From assembly GCA_964585685.1 (NCBI GenBank), contig CAZPEP010000018.1:1-64000 (forward strand): a stretch of 64,000 nt of DNA. Reading direction: 5' to 3'. This document shows positions 35,039-43,692 of the stretch, piece after piece. Both the position numbers and the translations under genes were made by a program. How positions within the stretch are numbered: position 1 is the stretch's first letter; every line of letters begins with the position of its first letter. The notes beneath the pieces were generated by a model. That model was not told where the DNA came from. It worked only from the letters and a program-made list of their open reading frames with translations, and ran no database searches. Origin of the DNA: JALHVH01 sp964585685. GTDB lineage: Bacteria > Acidobacteriota > Aminicenantia > Aminicenantales > Saccharicenantaceae.

Positions 35039-37762
35039 TCAGACCGAATAGAACCGGAACCGTCGGTTCGCGGCCTTCACGGCCTCCATCGCCCAGAGCG
35101 GGAACGAAGAGATAACCAGGACGAGGCCCCAGTCAAGGAGGCTCAACTGCTCGACCTTGAAGATCGTCCGCAGGAACGGCACGTTGATGACGACGACCTG
35201 GAGGAAGAAGGATACCGCCGCGGCGTAAACGAGCTTCATGTTCGAGAAGGGGCCGATCCGGAACAGGGACCGCGTCATGTTTCGGCAGTTGAACGCGTGG
35301 AAGAGCTGGGCGCAGGACAGGACGATAAACGCACCCGTTCTCGCCCGGACGACACCTTCTTTCTCGATGAACAGGATTGTGCAAAAAGCCAGGAGGCTGC
35401 AGAGGGCGATGAACACCCCCTGGGCCAACATCAGAAACGCCCGAGGCCGCGTGACGACCGGCTCGGCGGGGTCGCGGGGGGGCTTATCCATGATGCCTGG
35501 GTCGACAGGGTCGACGCCCAGCGCCAGAGCGGGCAAACCGTCCGTCACCAGGTTGACCCAAAGGATCTGGATAGGGAGCAGGGGCACGGGGAGGCCGATA
35601 AGCGAAGCCGTGAACATCGTCAGAATCTCGCCGGCGTTGCAGGACAGGAGGAAGTGGACGAACTTCTTGATGTTGTCGTAGATCCCCCTCCCCTCCTCGA
35701 CGGCTGCGACGATGGAGGCGAAGTTATCGTCCGTGACGACCATGTCCGAGACCTCTTTGGTCACATCGGTCCCTGTGATCCCCATGGCGACGCCGATGTC
35801 CGCTTCCTTGACCGCCGGGGCGTCGTTGACGCCGTCGCCCGTCATGGCGACGACGTCGCCCCTCTTCCGCCAGGCCCGAACGATCCGGAGCTTGTGCTCC
35901 GGCGAGACGCGGGCGTAGACCGGGATGCGGCGGACCTCGGCTCCGAGCCTCTCGTCGGTCCACCTGTCCAGGTCCTCTCCGGTCAGGGCCATGGAGTCCT
36001 CCGCGAGGAACCCCAGCTCCCGGGCGATGGCCACGGCCGTGTTCTTGTGGTCACCGGTAATCATGACGGTCCGGATTCCGGCCCGCTTGCACTCGGCCAC
36101 GGCCGCCTTGACCTCCTCCCGAGGCGGGTCGATCATCGCCATCAGGCCGGAGAAGACGAGCTCCCGCTCGATCGTCACGGGGGTCGGGCTTTCAGGTAGC
36201 TCCTCGAAGGACCGGTAGGCAAACGCCAGGACGCGCATCGCCCTGTCGGCGAGCTCGTCGTTCACCCGTAGCAGCCGCGCCCGGTCGGTCGCGGTCAGGG
36301 GTCGGGTCGAGCCGCCCTCGTCGATAGCAGTGCAATCGCCGAGGAGAACGTCGGGGGCGCCCTTGACGAAGGCTGCGAAGCGGCCCCCGTCCTGGCGGAT
36401 GATGGTCATCTTCTTGCGCTCGGAGTCGAACGGGAGCTCCTCGACGGCAGGATACCCCTTCTCCTCGGTCTCCTTGAGCACGCCGACTTTCGCGGCCGCT
36501 GTGAGGATGGCGGCTTCGGTCGGGTCCCCAAAGATGCCCCAGGCTCCGCCGTCTTTTCGGACGATCAAAGCGCTGTTGCATAGGACACCGACTTGCAGCA
36601 TCTGCCGCAACCCTGGAAAGTCGGAAGGATTGACCGGAGCGTCCGAGTCTAGAAACGCGCCCTCGGGCGCGTAGCCGATCCCGGTCACCCGGAACAGGCG
36701 AGCGTCGGCGTAAGCAGCCTGGACCGTCATCTCGTTCCGGGTCAGGGTCCCGGTCTTATCCGAACAGATCACGGTGGCGCAGCCGAGCGTCTCGACGGAT
36801 GGGAGCTTCCGGATCAGGGCGTGGCGCCGGACCATCCTCTGGACACCGAGGGCGAGGGCGATGGTGACGACGGCGGGCAACCCCTCGGGGATAGCGGCTA
36901 CGGCCAGACTCACGGCCGTCAGGAAGACGTCGACAAGCTTCCCGCCCCTCAGCCATTCCATGAGGAAGACCAGGCCGACGAGGATGAAGCACAGGTAGAC
37001 GATCAACTTGCCGAACTGCTCGAGCTTCTTCTGGAGCGGCGTGGTCTCGTGGGCGATTCCTTGGATCATCGTAGCGATCTTCCCGAGCTCGGTGGACATG
37101 CCCGTCCCGGTCACGAGGGCCCGGGCCTTGCCCGAGGCGACGAACGTCCCCATGTAGACCGTATTGGCCCGATCGGCCAACGGGACCTCCCGCTCGTCCA
37201 ATGCGACGGAGGTCTTGAGGACCGGGGTCGATTCCCCCGTCAGGCTGGCCTCCTGGACCGAGAAATTCGAGGTATGCCAGACGATACGGCCGTCGGCCGG
37301 GACATTGTCCCCGGCCTCGAGCTCGACGAGGTCGCCCGGGACGATGTCGCTCGAGGGCACGACCCTGTAGTCGCCGTCGCGAATAACCTTGGACGACGGC
37401 GAAGAGAGCTTTTTCAGCGCAGCCAGGGATTTCTCGGCCCGGTATTCCTGAACGAACCCCATGACGGCGTTCAGAATGACGATGGCAATGATGGCCACGG
37501 CATCAACCCATTCCCCAAGGAAGCCCGAAACGAGAGCGGCCCCAATGAGGACCCAGATCATGAAATCCTTGAACTGGTCGAGGAACTGGCCGATGGGCGA
37601 ACGGCCCTTCTTCTCGGTCAGTTGGTTCGGTCCGAAGCGGGCGAGCCTCTCGGTAGCGTCCGTATCGGTCAAGCCCCGGGACGCGTTCGTGTCGAGGAGG
37701 GCTTCCACCTCCTCGATAGCGCACTGCCAGGTTCTTTTGTCGGTGGTCGCTTGGTCGATCAT
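35039..37762 (-). CDS. P-type cation-transporting ATPase (type IIA, Ca2+-ATPase-like)
   Basis: 907 residues. N-terminal cation-ATPase domain, actuator with SLTGEST, phosphorylation site CSDKTGTLT, nucleotide-binding KGAPDVLLGD, hinge TGDGVNDAPAVKEADIGVAMG, and about ten membrane helices. M4 has AAIPEGLPAVV and M6 has NLVTDGLPALALG, the calcium-site pattern of SERCA/PMR1-type pumps. A Na+ or Mn2+ preference is possible. It stands alone, with a TATAAT -10 (minus strand, 37818-37813) but a poor -35. Confidence 0.92.
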   Translation of the reverse strand: MIDQATTDKRTWQCAIEEVEALLDTNASRGLTDTDATERLARFGPNQLTEKKGRSPIGQFLDQFKDFMIWVLIGAALVSGFLGEWVDAVAIIAIVILNAVMGFVQEYRAEKSLAALKKLSSPSSKVIRDGDYRVVPSSDIVPGDLVELEAGDNVPADGRIVWHTSNFSVQEASLTGESTPVLKTSVALDEREVPLADRANTVYMGTFVASGKARALVTGTGMSTELGKIATMIQGIAHETTPLQKKLEQFGKLIVYLCFILVGLVFLMEWLRGGKLVDVFLTAVSLAVAAIPEGLPAVVTIALALGVQRMVRRHALIRKLPSVETLGCATVICSDKTGTLTRNEMTVQAAYADARLFRVTGIGYAPEGAFLDSDAPVNPSDFPGLRQMLQVGVLCNSALIVRKDGGAWGIFGDPTEAAILTAAAKVGVLKETEEKGYPAVEELPFDSERKKMTIIRQDGGRFAAFVKGAPDVLLGDCTAIDEGGSTRPLTATDRARLLRVNDELADRAMRVLAFAYRSFEELPESPTPVTIERELVFSGLMAMIDPPREEVKAAVAECKRAGIRTVMITGDHKNTAVAIARELGFLAEDSMALTGEDLDRWTDERLGAEVRRIPVYARVSPEHKLRIVRAWRKRGDVVAMTGDGVNDAPAVKEADIGVAMGITGTDVTKEVSDMVVTDDNFASIVAAVEEGRGIYDNIKKFVHFLLSCNAGEILTMFTASLIGLPVPLLPIQILWVNLVTDGLPALALGVDPVDPGIMDKPPRDPAEPVVTRPRAFLMLAQGVFIALCSLLAFCTILFIEKEGVVRARTGAFIVLSCAQLFHAFNCRNMTRSLFRIGPFSNMKLVYAAAVSFFLQVVVINVPFLRTIFKVEQLSLLDWGLVLVISSFPLWAMEAVKAANRRFRFYSV

Positions 37763-37940
37763 GGCACGTCCTTCAATAGGATTCCGGCCCGCCGCGCCTG
37801 GGCGGGTGCGGAATTATAGCACCTTGGACGGGTTTTGGAGAAGCGGGGGCGCGAGATATCGGGCGGCGACCCGAGAGCGGTTCTGGGCCTCGGAGGCATG
37901 ATCTCGCGGGATCCACCCCCCAAAGATCTCCTATCAGGCC

Positions 37941-39116
37941 CTACTCGGAAGTTGCCTTGATTCCCTCCTTACGGGACGCGGCTGAGGTCCCCTCCGAAAC
38001 TCCCGGGTGGAGGAGCGCGCGGAGATTCCGGGTCAGGATCGGAAACTGGGCCGGGTCCGAGGCCGGCGGGAATCCCCGGAGCTTGCGGCTGAGAGTTCCG
38101 AGGAGGCGGTCGTCCGGCCTGCCCTCGAGGATCTTCGCAGTTTCCTCCTCGTCGATGTCCTCACCCCGTAAAGTCGCTAGCCCCGCTCTTTCGTTCTCGG
38201 GACAGCCGAGCTGGCACTTCATGCAGCCCATCAGCGCGTTATGCATGCTGGGCAGGATCCAGTTAGGGAAGACGCCGTTGACCTCGTTGTAGAGCGTGAT
38301 GCAGCGGCCGGCGTCGATCACGAATTCCTCGCGACGAATGGCGTTCGTCGGGCATATGCCGTAGCAGATCGCGCATTCCCGACAGGCCTCGAGCATGGCA
38401 AGCTCCTGCCACGAATCCTCGAGCCCCGGCGCGTCGGTCAGGAAAGCAAAGAGGGCCAGGAAGGTTCCCATCCCTTCCACGTAACAGATGTTGTTCCTGC
38501 CGTAGCGCCCCAGGCCGCTCCTGACGGCCATCAGCTTGAGATGAACGCCCTTGGCGGGCTCGAGCCTGGCCGAGGGGTTCTTGACAATATCCCTGCGGAC
38601 GGCCGCTTCGATCCCCGCCAAAGTGACCCCATCGTCGAAGTACTGGGGGGAGATGACGATCGGGTGGCGCCGGCCTCGGAAAAAGGCGTCGAATCTCAGC
38701 ATCGGCGCCCTGACGGCGACGATGAGAACTGAGGTAGCTTCCGGAAAGCCGGGGGGAACGGTGAACGATTTGGAATCGAGATAGCTTCGGTAGGTCTTGT
38801 TGTGACTGAGCTTGTTCCCCCGCCTCAGGGAATCGATATCGTTCTGGAGTTCCTTGAAATGGCCCACGGATAGGGCCCTGGCCTTGTAGAAGAGATCGGG
38901 CGTGGCCTCGAGCACATCTTCGTTCCAGGATCCGGGCTTTCCTAAGCCACTCCCGTTCAAGAACGGCAGGGCACCTAGGGCGGCCAACCCTTTCAGGAAA
39001 TCCCGACGGCTCCTCTCGCAGGTCGCCGTTGTCAGGTTCCTGCGGAGTTCCCGGAGGCTACGGGCCCAGCCCTCACTTCTTTTTATGGACGCACATCCCC
39101 ATTTATTCAGCGGCAT
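37941..39116 (-). CDS. Tat-exported double-[4Fe-4S] protein, QueG/reductive-dehalogenase-like
   Basis: 391 residues. A twin-arginine motif SRRDFLKGLAALGALPFL lies at about 36-53, so the protein is predicted to be exported folded. The middle has GVHLKLMAVRSGLGRYGRNNICY, the cobalamin/substrate region shared by QueG and RdhA families. Then come two ferredoxin-type clusters: CRECAICYGICPTNAI and CMKCQLGCPE. QueG itself is cytoplasmic, so the Tat signal points to a periplasmic RdhA-like reductase. No RdhB-type anchor gene is adjacent. The substrate is unknown. Confidence 0.8.
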   Translation of the reverse strand: MPLNKWGCASIKRSEGWARSLRELRRNLTTATCERSRRDFLKGLAALGALPFLNGSGLGKPGSWNEDVLEATPDLFYKARALSVGHFKELQNDIDSLRRGNKLSHNKTYRSYLDSKSFTVPPGFPEATSVLIVAVRAPMLRFDAFFRGRRHPIVISPQYFDDGVTLAGIEAAVRRDIVKNPSARLEPAKGVHLKLMAVRSGLGRYGRNNICYVEGMGTFLALFAFLTDAPGLEDSWQELAMLEACRECAICYGICPTNAIRREEFVIDAGRCITLYNEVNGVFPNWILPSMHNALMGCMKCQLGCPENERAGLATLRGEDIDEEETAKILEGRPDDRLLGTLSRKLRGFPPASDPAQFPILTRNLRALLHPGVSEGTSAASRKEGIKATSE

Positions 39117-39277
39117 ACTGCCCTTCTTTGCAACCTTCGGGCCAAAACGCCCTCACGGGGTCCCATCCGGTTCTTGGGGAGCCGGGGGCGACCGGTGAAC
39201 GGTTTTCGTTACGGCATAAAAAGATACTTTACGTCCGGGCAGAAGCGCTTTGAGGATAGAACAGACTTAATGATACG

Positions 39278-39607
39278 TGGCTCCTCGGGCAGGACTCGAA
39301 CCTGCAACCTAGTGGTTACAAGAGCCCCGAGATTTCTCTCGGGCTTGGACTATCTCATCGCCCTTCCCGCTCGCGCGGGGATGGGGCGCCGGGCGCTTCC
39401 CCCGGACCGTGTCCGAGGTACGAGCGTTCGCTCTAGTCTCTGCACCTTCCCCGCCCGTCAGGGACGGACGGGGCTTGGCTCAGGATCACCTGCTTCGCAC
39501 CCGGCGAAGGGAGGGCTTCCCTGAATTCACCCGGTTTTCCATCCGCGATCCCTCGCGGACGCTGCGTTGTCCACAGCCACCCGCTCTGCCGATTGAGCTA
39601 CCGAGGA
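39278..39607 (-). tRNA. tRNA-Asn(GUU), interrupted by a group I intron
   Basis: Exon 1 is 39607-39573 (35 nt) and exon 2 is 39318-39278 (41 nt, with encoded CCA). Joined, they give a 76-nt cloverleaf: acceptor TCCTCGG/CCGAGGA with discriminator G73, D arm GCTC/GAGC, anticodon stem GGTGG/CCACT, loop CTGTTAA (anticodon GTT), and T arm GCAGG TTCGAGT CCTGC. The mature sequence closely resembles E. coli tRNA-Asn. The insertion falls between anticodon positions 35 and 36. Without excision the tRNA cannot function. Confidence 0.93.
39319..39572 (-). other. Group I self-splicing intron (IC3-like) in the tRNA-Asn anticodon
   Basis: 254 nt, no ORF. P1: exon GCTGT (39577-39573) pairs with the internal guide GCAGC (39565-39561), putting the required U-G wobble at the 5' splice site. 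P2: 8-bp stem 39560-39541 capped by a GGGA (GNRA) loop. Core elements: P with AATTCAGGGAA (within 39528-39516), Q GATCCTGAGCCAAGCC (39487-39472), R GGTGCAGAGACTAGAG (39446-39431) and S GAGATAGTCC (39356-39347). P9: CCCGAGA-GAAA-TCTCGGG (39343-39326). The last intron base is G (39319). These closely match the tRNA introns of cyanobacteria and Azoarcus. Confidence 0.93.
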
Positions 39608-39620
39608 GTAAGGCTGGATT

Positions 39621-39649
39621 AAGATAGCATTAATTGCCCCCCAAGGCAA
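39621..39649 (-). promoter_or_regulatory. Promoter for tRNA-Asn
   Basis: Minus strand TTGCCT (39649-39644), a 17-nt spacer and TATCTT (39626-39621). Predicted initiation is about 7 nt before the tRNA 5' end. Confidence 0.55.
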
Positions 39650-39653
39650 GGAC

Positions 39654-39681
39654 TTGCTTTTATGTGCGGACGTGTTAATAT
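39654..39681 (+). promoter_or_regulatory. Promoter for methyltransferase gene
   Basis: TTGCTT (39654-39659), a 16-nt spacer and TAATAT (39676-39681). An AAAGGAAA Shine-Dalgarno precedes GTG 39709. Confidence 0.5.
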
Positions 39682-39708
39682 GCCAATCTTTATGTTTGAA
39701 AGGAAATC

Positions 39709-40377
39709 GTGTCCGACCCAGAAGCTCAAGTTCTGACCAAGGCCTCCGGAACCCCGCTTTTCGCCGGCCGGCGGACGGCCGGCTCCGAAAAATTGATGTT
39801 CTTCGAGGCGCGGGCGGCCCGGTGGGACCGCGACCATTCTAGCCCGGGCGAGGACCTCACTATCCCCCTCATCATCCCGTTCCTCAGGCTGAATAACGGC
39901 GACCGCGTCCTCGACCTGGGTTGCGGAACGGGGAAGCTCGTTCCCTGGCTCCGGGAGGGCGTCGGTCCCTCGGGCCTCATCGTCGAGGCGGATTACTGCC
40001 GAGGAATGCTGGAGGCGGGGCGGCGCAAGCGCTTCGGCCGGCGCGTCCGCTTCGTGCGGATGGACGTCCAGACCCCGGCCGTCCGCGGCGGGGCGTTCGA
40101 CCGGATCGTCTGTTTCTCCCTGTTCCCCCATCTCGAAGACCAAGCCGGAGCGCTCAGAAGATTCCGCGGGCTTCTCAAGCCCGGCTGTCCGCTCGTCATC
40201 GCCCATACGATGGGCCGGGAGGATCTCAACGCCTTCTTGCGCCGCGTCGGCGGTCCGGTCGGCGGGGACGCTCTTCCCGATGAACGCGAGATGACATCGC
40301 TCCTCTCGAAAGCCGGCTTCCGGGACGTCGAGATCGCCGACAGGCCCCGCCATTACATCGCCAGGGCCTGGGCATGA
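39709..40377 (+). CDS. Class I SAM-dependent methyltransferase
   Basis: 222 residues from a GTG with a Shine-Dalgarno just upstream. SAM-binding motif I is VLDLGCGTGKLVPWL (about 67-81), the acidic motif II is IVEADYCRGMLEAG, and motif IV is FDRIVCFSLFPHL. The pattern resembles the Methyltransf_11/UbiE class. The N-terminal 45 residues are unusual for the family. The target is unknown and there is no pathway context. Confidence 0.82.
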   Translation: MSDPEAQVLTKASGTPLFAGRRTAGSEKLMFFEARAARWDRDHSSPGEDLTIPLIIPFLRLNNGDRVLDLGCGTGKLVPWLREGVGPSGLIVEADYCRGMLEAGRRKRFGRRVRFVRMDVQTPAVRGGAFDRIVCFSLFPHLEDQAGALRRFRGLLKPGCPLVIAHTMGREDLNAFLRRVGGPVGGDALPDEREMTSLLSKAGFRDVEIADRPRHYIARAWA

Positions 40378-40519
40378 TCGACCGCGGTCGGTTTCTCTCG
40401 ACTCCGGCCTATGTTCATCGGACAAAGCCCGGGTTGAAGCCCGAGGTCGTGAACGCCGCGCCGGTCATCCGGCTGGAATTGGCAAGACCGGCCGCCGAGC
40501 CGTAAGGCCGGGAACAGGC

Positions 40520-41272
40520 TTAGAACCGGTAGGAGGCCTGCTTGGCCAGCTTACGGTAATCTTCGCCCCACATCTCGACGATCTTACACATCTCGTAGAC
40601 GCGCGAGCGCAAGCGAATTCCGATCCGGTCGACGAGGGTGTCACCGCCCTTCTTGTAGAACGAGTCGCGGTTGTCCTCCGTCTCCTCGGTGTCCGGATAG
40701 TTCGAAGTGAAGATCGTCGTTTTCTTGTGGTTGTAGCGGTGATTGATGATGTAAAAGACGGTCTCTTCGACCCAGGCCGTCGTCCGCTTGGCCCCGAGCT
40801 CGTCGAGGACGAGGACATCGCTGCGAAAGACGGGGGCGAGGACGTCGGACTCGGTGAGCGAGGAGTCCGGGGCGAACGTGTTCTGGATCTCCCGGATGAG
40901 ATCCCTGAAATCATAGAAGACACAGGAGACGTTCTTCTTCGCGATAAGCTCCTGGATGACGCCTATGGCCAGGTGGGTCTTGCCCACCCCACAGGGGCCG
41001 ATGAACAGGAGACCGACCTCCTGGGCGGGGAAGTTCTTGACGAACGTCTTGGAGATGGCCAGGGCATCCTTGTGGGAATCGTTGTCCTTGTGGATCTCGA
41101 AGTTCTTCAGGGTACAATCCTTGTACCGCTTCGGAATGCGGGACTGCTCCAGCAGGACGGCCGCCTGCCGCTCGTGGAAGCAGGCGCATCTCTTGGCCAC
41201 GGGTCCCTTATCGGCCTTCTCGATGATCCAACCGGTGCCCAGACATTTCGGACATGTTGTCGCGTCGTTCAA
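40520..41272 (-). CDS. DnaC/IstB-like AAA+ ATPase with N-terminal zinc ribbon
   Basis: 250 residues. An N-terminal zinc-finger-like CPKCLGTG ... CACF segment is followed by an AAA+ core: Walker A LLFIGPCGVGKTHLA (about 97-110), Walker B DVLVLDELGAKRTTAWVEE, sensor ITSNYP-like TIFTSNYP, and a Box VII-like RIGIRLRSRVYEMC. Similar proteins load the replicative helicase (DnaC/DnaI). Starts at TTG 41272, overlapping the sigma factor stop (TTGA). It is the last gene of the HspR chaperone operon, not next to transposase genes, so a transposon IstB is unlikely. Confidence 0.85.
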   Translation of the reverse strand: MNDATTCPKCLGTGWIIEKADKGPVAKRCACFHERQAAVLLEQSRIPKRYKDCTLKNFEIHKDNDSHKDALAISKTFVKNFPAQEVGLLFIGPCGVGKTHLAIGVIQELIAKKNVSCVFYDFRDLIREIQNTFAPDSSLTESDVLAPVFRSDVLVLDELGAKRTTAWVEETVFYIINHRYNHKKTTIFTSNYPDTEETEDNRDSFYKKGGDTLVDRIGIRLRSRVYEMCKIVEMWGEDYRKLAKQASYRF

Positions 41273-42114
41273 TTCAGGTATCCTCTGAGCTGCTGGAGTC
41301 TCCGCGAGCGGGAAAGTTTCCGCATCGCCTTCTGCTCGATCTGCCGGATGCGTTCCCGCGTCAGGCCCAGCCGGTCCCCGATCTCCTGCAGGGTCCTGGG
41401 GCGGTCGTCGTCCAGCCCGAAGCGCAATTTTAGCACAACCGCTTCCTTCTCATCCAGCCCCCCGATCATCGCCCTGATCTGCTGCTCCACCGAGGACTTG
41501 ATGATCTGGTACTCGACCGGCGGGCTGAGGTCGTCGCTGATCCGGTCCTCGACTTCGAGCCCGTCATCCGAGAGGCGGTCGCTCAGGGAGACGTTCTTCT
41601 CCTCGAGCACGGCCAGGTCCTCGATATCCTCGACGGCGATGCCCATCCTTTGGGCGACCTCGGCGCGGGTCGGCTCGCGGCCCAACTCCACCTTGAGCTC
41701 CGCCCTCTTCTTCTTCATCGCCGAGATCTGGTCGGACAGCTTCTGGGGGATGTTGTAGATGCGGGAATACTGAGACAGGGCGTGGAGGATGGCCTGGCGG
41801 ATCCACCAGACGGCGTAGGAGATGAACCGGACGTTGCGGGTCGGGTCGAAGCGCTTGGCCGCTTCGATGAGCCCGACGTTCCCCTCGTTGATGAGATCGA
41901 GGAGGCCGAGCCCCATCCCCCGATACTTCTTCACGTAGGAGACGACGAACTTGAGGTTGGATTCGATAAGACGGCGCATGGCCTCAAGATCGCCCTCCCG
42001 GGCCTGCTCGCCAACCCTTTTCTCCTCCTCCTCGGTGAGCGGGAGGAACTTCGCGATCTCGTCGAGATAGAGCTTCAGGTTCCTGGAGTCCGGGTAATCC
42101 TTGCGGTCCGTCAT
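41269..42114 (-). CDS. Sigma-70 family RNA polymerase sigma factor (group 2/3 type, RpoD/RpoS-like)
   Basis: 281 residues, without region 1.1. Region 1.2: NLKLYLDEIAKFLPLT. Region 2: NLKFVVSYVKKYRGMGLGLLDLINEGNVGLIEAAKRFDP and FISYAVWWIRQAI. Region 3 is intact. Region 4.2 helix-turn-helix: TLQEIGDRLGLTRERIRQIEQKAMRKL. Too short for the main RpoD, so probably an alternative sigma recognising near-consensus promoters. It overlaps the hspR stop by one base and lies inside the dnaK-dnaJ-hspR operon, which suggests stress-induced production. Confidence 0.9.
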   Translation of the reverse strand: MTDRKDYPDSRNLKLYLDEIAKFLPLTEEEEKRVGEQAREGDLEAMRRLIESNLKFVVSYVKKYRGMGLGLLDLINEGNVGLIEAAKRFDPTRNVRFISYAVWWIRQAILHALSQYSRIYNIPQKLSDQISAMKKKRAELKVELGREPTRAEVAQRMGIAVEDIEDLAVLEEKNVSLSDRLSDDGLEVEDRISDDLSPPVEYQIIKSSVEQQIRAMIGGLDEKEAVVLKLRFGLDDDRPRTLQEIGDRLGLTRERIRQIEQKAMRKLSRSRRLQQLRGYLN

Positions 42115-42527
42115 CAGGTATCCGGCCTTCCGACCTTGACGATGCGCGACGGGTGGACCCTGACGAGGGCCTTCCGCCGCGCCTCGAACTCCTCGTCCTT
42201 CCCCTGGAAAAACTCCCGGCGGACGAACTCAAGGAACTGGTTGACCTCGGTCTCGATCTCCTCCATCCGGCCCCTCATGTTGAGGACGACCTCGACACCC
42301 GCCAGGTTCACGCCCAGGTCCCGGATGAGGTTCAGGATGGTCTCGAGCCGCTTGAGGTCCTCGGTCGAATACATCCGCGTATTCCCCTCGCTCCGCGACG
42401 GCTTGAGGAGCCCTTCCCGCTCGTAGAGGCGGAGGGTCTGGGGGTGGATGTTGTACATCTTCGAGACGCTGCTGATGTGGTAATAGAGGGTCGGGCCCTG
42501 GGTGTCCTTCTTAGTCTTCTTGGCCAT
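42114..42527 (-). CDS. hspR: HspR-like MerR-family heat-shock repressor
   Basis: 137 residues. The MerR helix-turn-helix is YHISSVSKMYNIHPQTLRLYEREGLLKPSRSEGNTRMYSTEDLKRLE, followed by a short helical region without the Cys ligands of metal-sensing MerR proteins. In other bacteria HspR with DnaK represses dnaK-operon transcription at HAIR elements. The order dnaK-dnaJ-hspR here matches that autoregulated design. It starts 1 nt after dnaJ. Confidence 0.9.
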   Translation of the reverse strand: MAKKTKKDTQGPTLYYHISSVSKMYNIHPQTLRLYEREGLLKPSRSEGNTRMYSTEDLKRLETILNLIRDLGVNLAGVEVVLNMRGRMEEIETEVNQFLEFVRREFFQGKDEEFEARRKALVRVHPSRIVKVGRPDT

Positions 42528-42528
42528 G

Positions 42529-43638
42529 TCATTTTCCCCCCAAGTCCGCCCTGGGGTCCGGGCCGGAGACCTTCTCGAGCTCCTTCATCAGCTCTCGGAC
42601 GCGCTGGTCCGCGAACGGCGGCGGCACGATCGTCACTTCGACGAATTCGTCGCCCCGGGCCTTCTTCCCCGGGATGGGGGCGCCTTGGTCTCTGATTCGG
42701 AACCTCTGCCCGGACGTCGTGCCGGGCGGGATGCGGATGACCGTCGGACCATACAGGGTCGGGACGCCGATTTTAGCGCCAAGAGTGGCCTCGGGAACGG
42801 TAATCGGGAGCTTGAGGGAGATGTTGGCCCCGTCGCGCCGGAAGAAGGCGTGGGGCGAGACCTCGATCTGGATGTAGAGGTCCCCGGTCGGCCCGCCGTT
42901 CCGCCCGGCGTTTCCCTTGCCGGGAATCCTCACCCGGGACCCTGTGTCCACTCCGGCCGGGATTCGGATCGAAACCTGATCGGTCTTCTGGAAGGACCCG
43001 CCGCCGCGGCACTCCCGACAGGCTTCGCCCGGGACCGCGCCCGTGCCGCCGCAGGCGGCGCAGGCCGTCGAGAACTTCATGAAGCCCCGCTGGGCGACCC
43101 CGCGGCCGATGCCACCGCAGGCGGGACAAGCTTTCGCTCCCCCCGCCGACACGGCACTCCGTCCCCCGCAGGCTGGGCACGGGACGAGCCGGGTCAGGCG
43201 GATGCGGGTCTGGACGCCGTTGATGGCATCCTCGAAGCTCAGGTTCATCGAATAGTTGAGGTCCTCACCGCGCTCCGAGACCTCGGCCGGATGGCGCGGA
43301 CCGCCGCCCCCGAACAGGTTCTCGAAAAAGTCCTTGAACGAGGACGTGCCGTAATCGGAGAAATCGAACCCCTCAAACCCTCCGGGGCGGCCCTGCGGCC
43401 CGCCGGTGTTCGGAGGGGCGTCCCCGGCAAAGCCGAATTGGTCGAATTGGGCCTTCTTCTTGGGGTCTGTCAGGATGGAATAGGCCCCCTGGATCTCCTT
43501 GAACTTCGCTTCGGCGCTTTTGTCCCCGGGGTTGAGATCGGGGTGGTACTTCCGGGCAAGCCGACGGTAAGCTTTCTTGATCTCTGCGACCGGAGCGTTC
43601 CTGGAGACGCCGAGGACTTCGTAGTAGTCTTTGGCCAT
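42529..43638 (-). CDS. Chaperone protein DnaJ (HspR operon copy)
   Basis: 369 residues. J domain DYYEVLGVSRNAPVAEIKKAYRRLARKYHPD with HPD, then a G/F region rich in Gly and Phe (SSFKDFFENLFGGGG). Four zinc-binding CxxCxG repeats follow (CPACGGRSA, CPACGGIG, CAACGGTG, CRECRGGG) and then the C-terminal domain. It differs at many positions from the DnaJ at 11474-12601, including J-domain surface residues. Its gene lies 54 nt after the full-length dnaK. Confidence 0.94.
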   Translation of the reverse strand: MAKDYYEVLGVSRNAPVAEIKKAYRRLARKYHPDLNPGDKSAEAKFKEIQGAYSILTDPKKKAQFDQFGFAGDAPPNTGGPQGRPGGFEGFDFSDYGTSSFKDFFENLFGGGGPRHPAEVSERGEDLNYSMNLSFEDAINGVQTRIRLTRLVPCPACGGRSAVSAGGAKACPACGGIGRGVAQRGFMKFSTACAACGGTGAVPGEACRECRGGGSFQKTDQVSIRIPAGVDTGSRVRIPGKGNAGRNGGPTGDLYIQIEVSPHAFFRRDGANISLKLPITVPEATLGAKIGVPTLYGPTVIRIPPGTTSGQRFRIRDQGAPIPGKKARGDEFVEVTIVPPPFADQRVRELMKELEKVSGPDPRADLGGK

Positions 43639-43692
43639 GATGATGTTCCCGGGGGACCGCGCCGGCCGCCCCCCGGTCTGTCACGGATTAGT

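Noticed and set aside
39279..39607. Two unrelated tRNA fragments or a tRNA pseudogene
   Set aside because: The halves pair perfectly in acceptor and anticodon stems and the spacer is a complete group I intron, so a split functional gene is the simpler reading.
40379..40390. 12-bp perfect palindrome CGACCGCGGTCG followed by GTTT after the methyltransferase gene
   Set aside because: A hairpin would have only a 4-bp stem and no T-run, so it is too weak to call a terminator.
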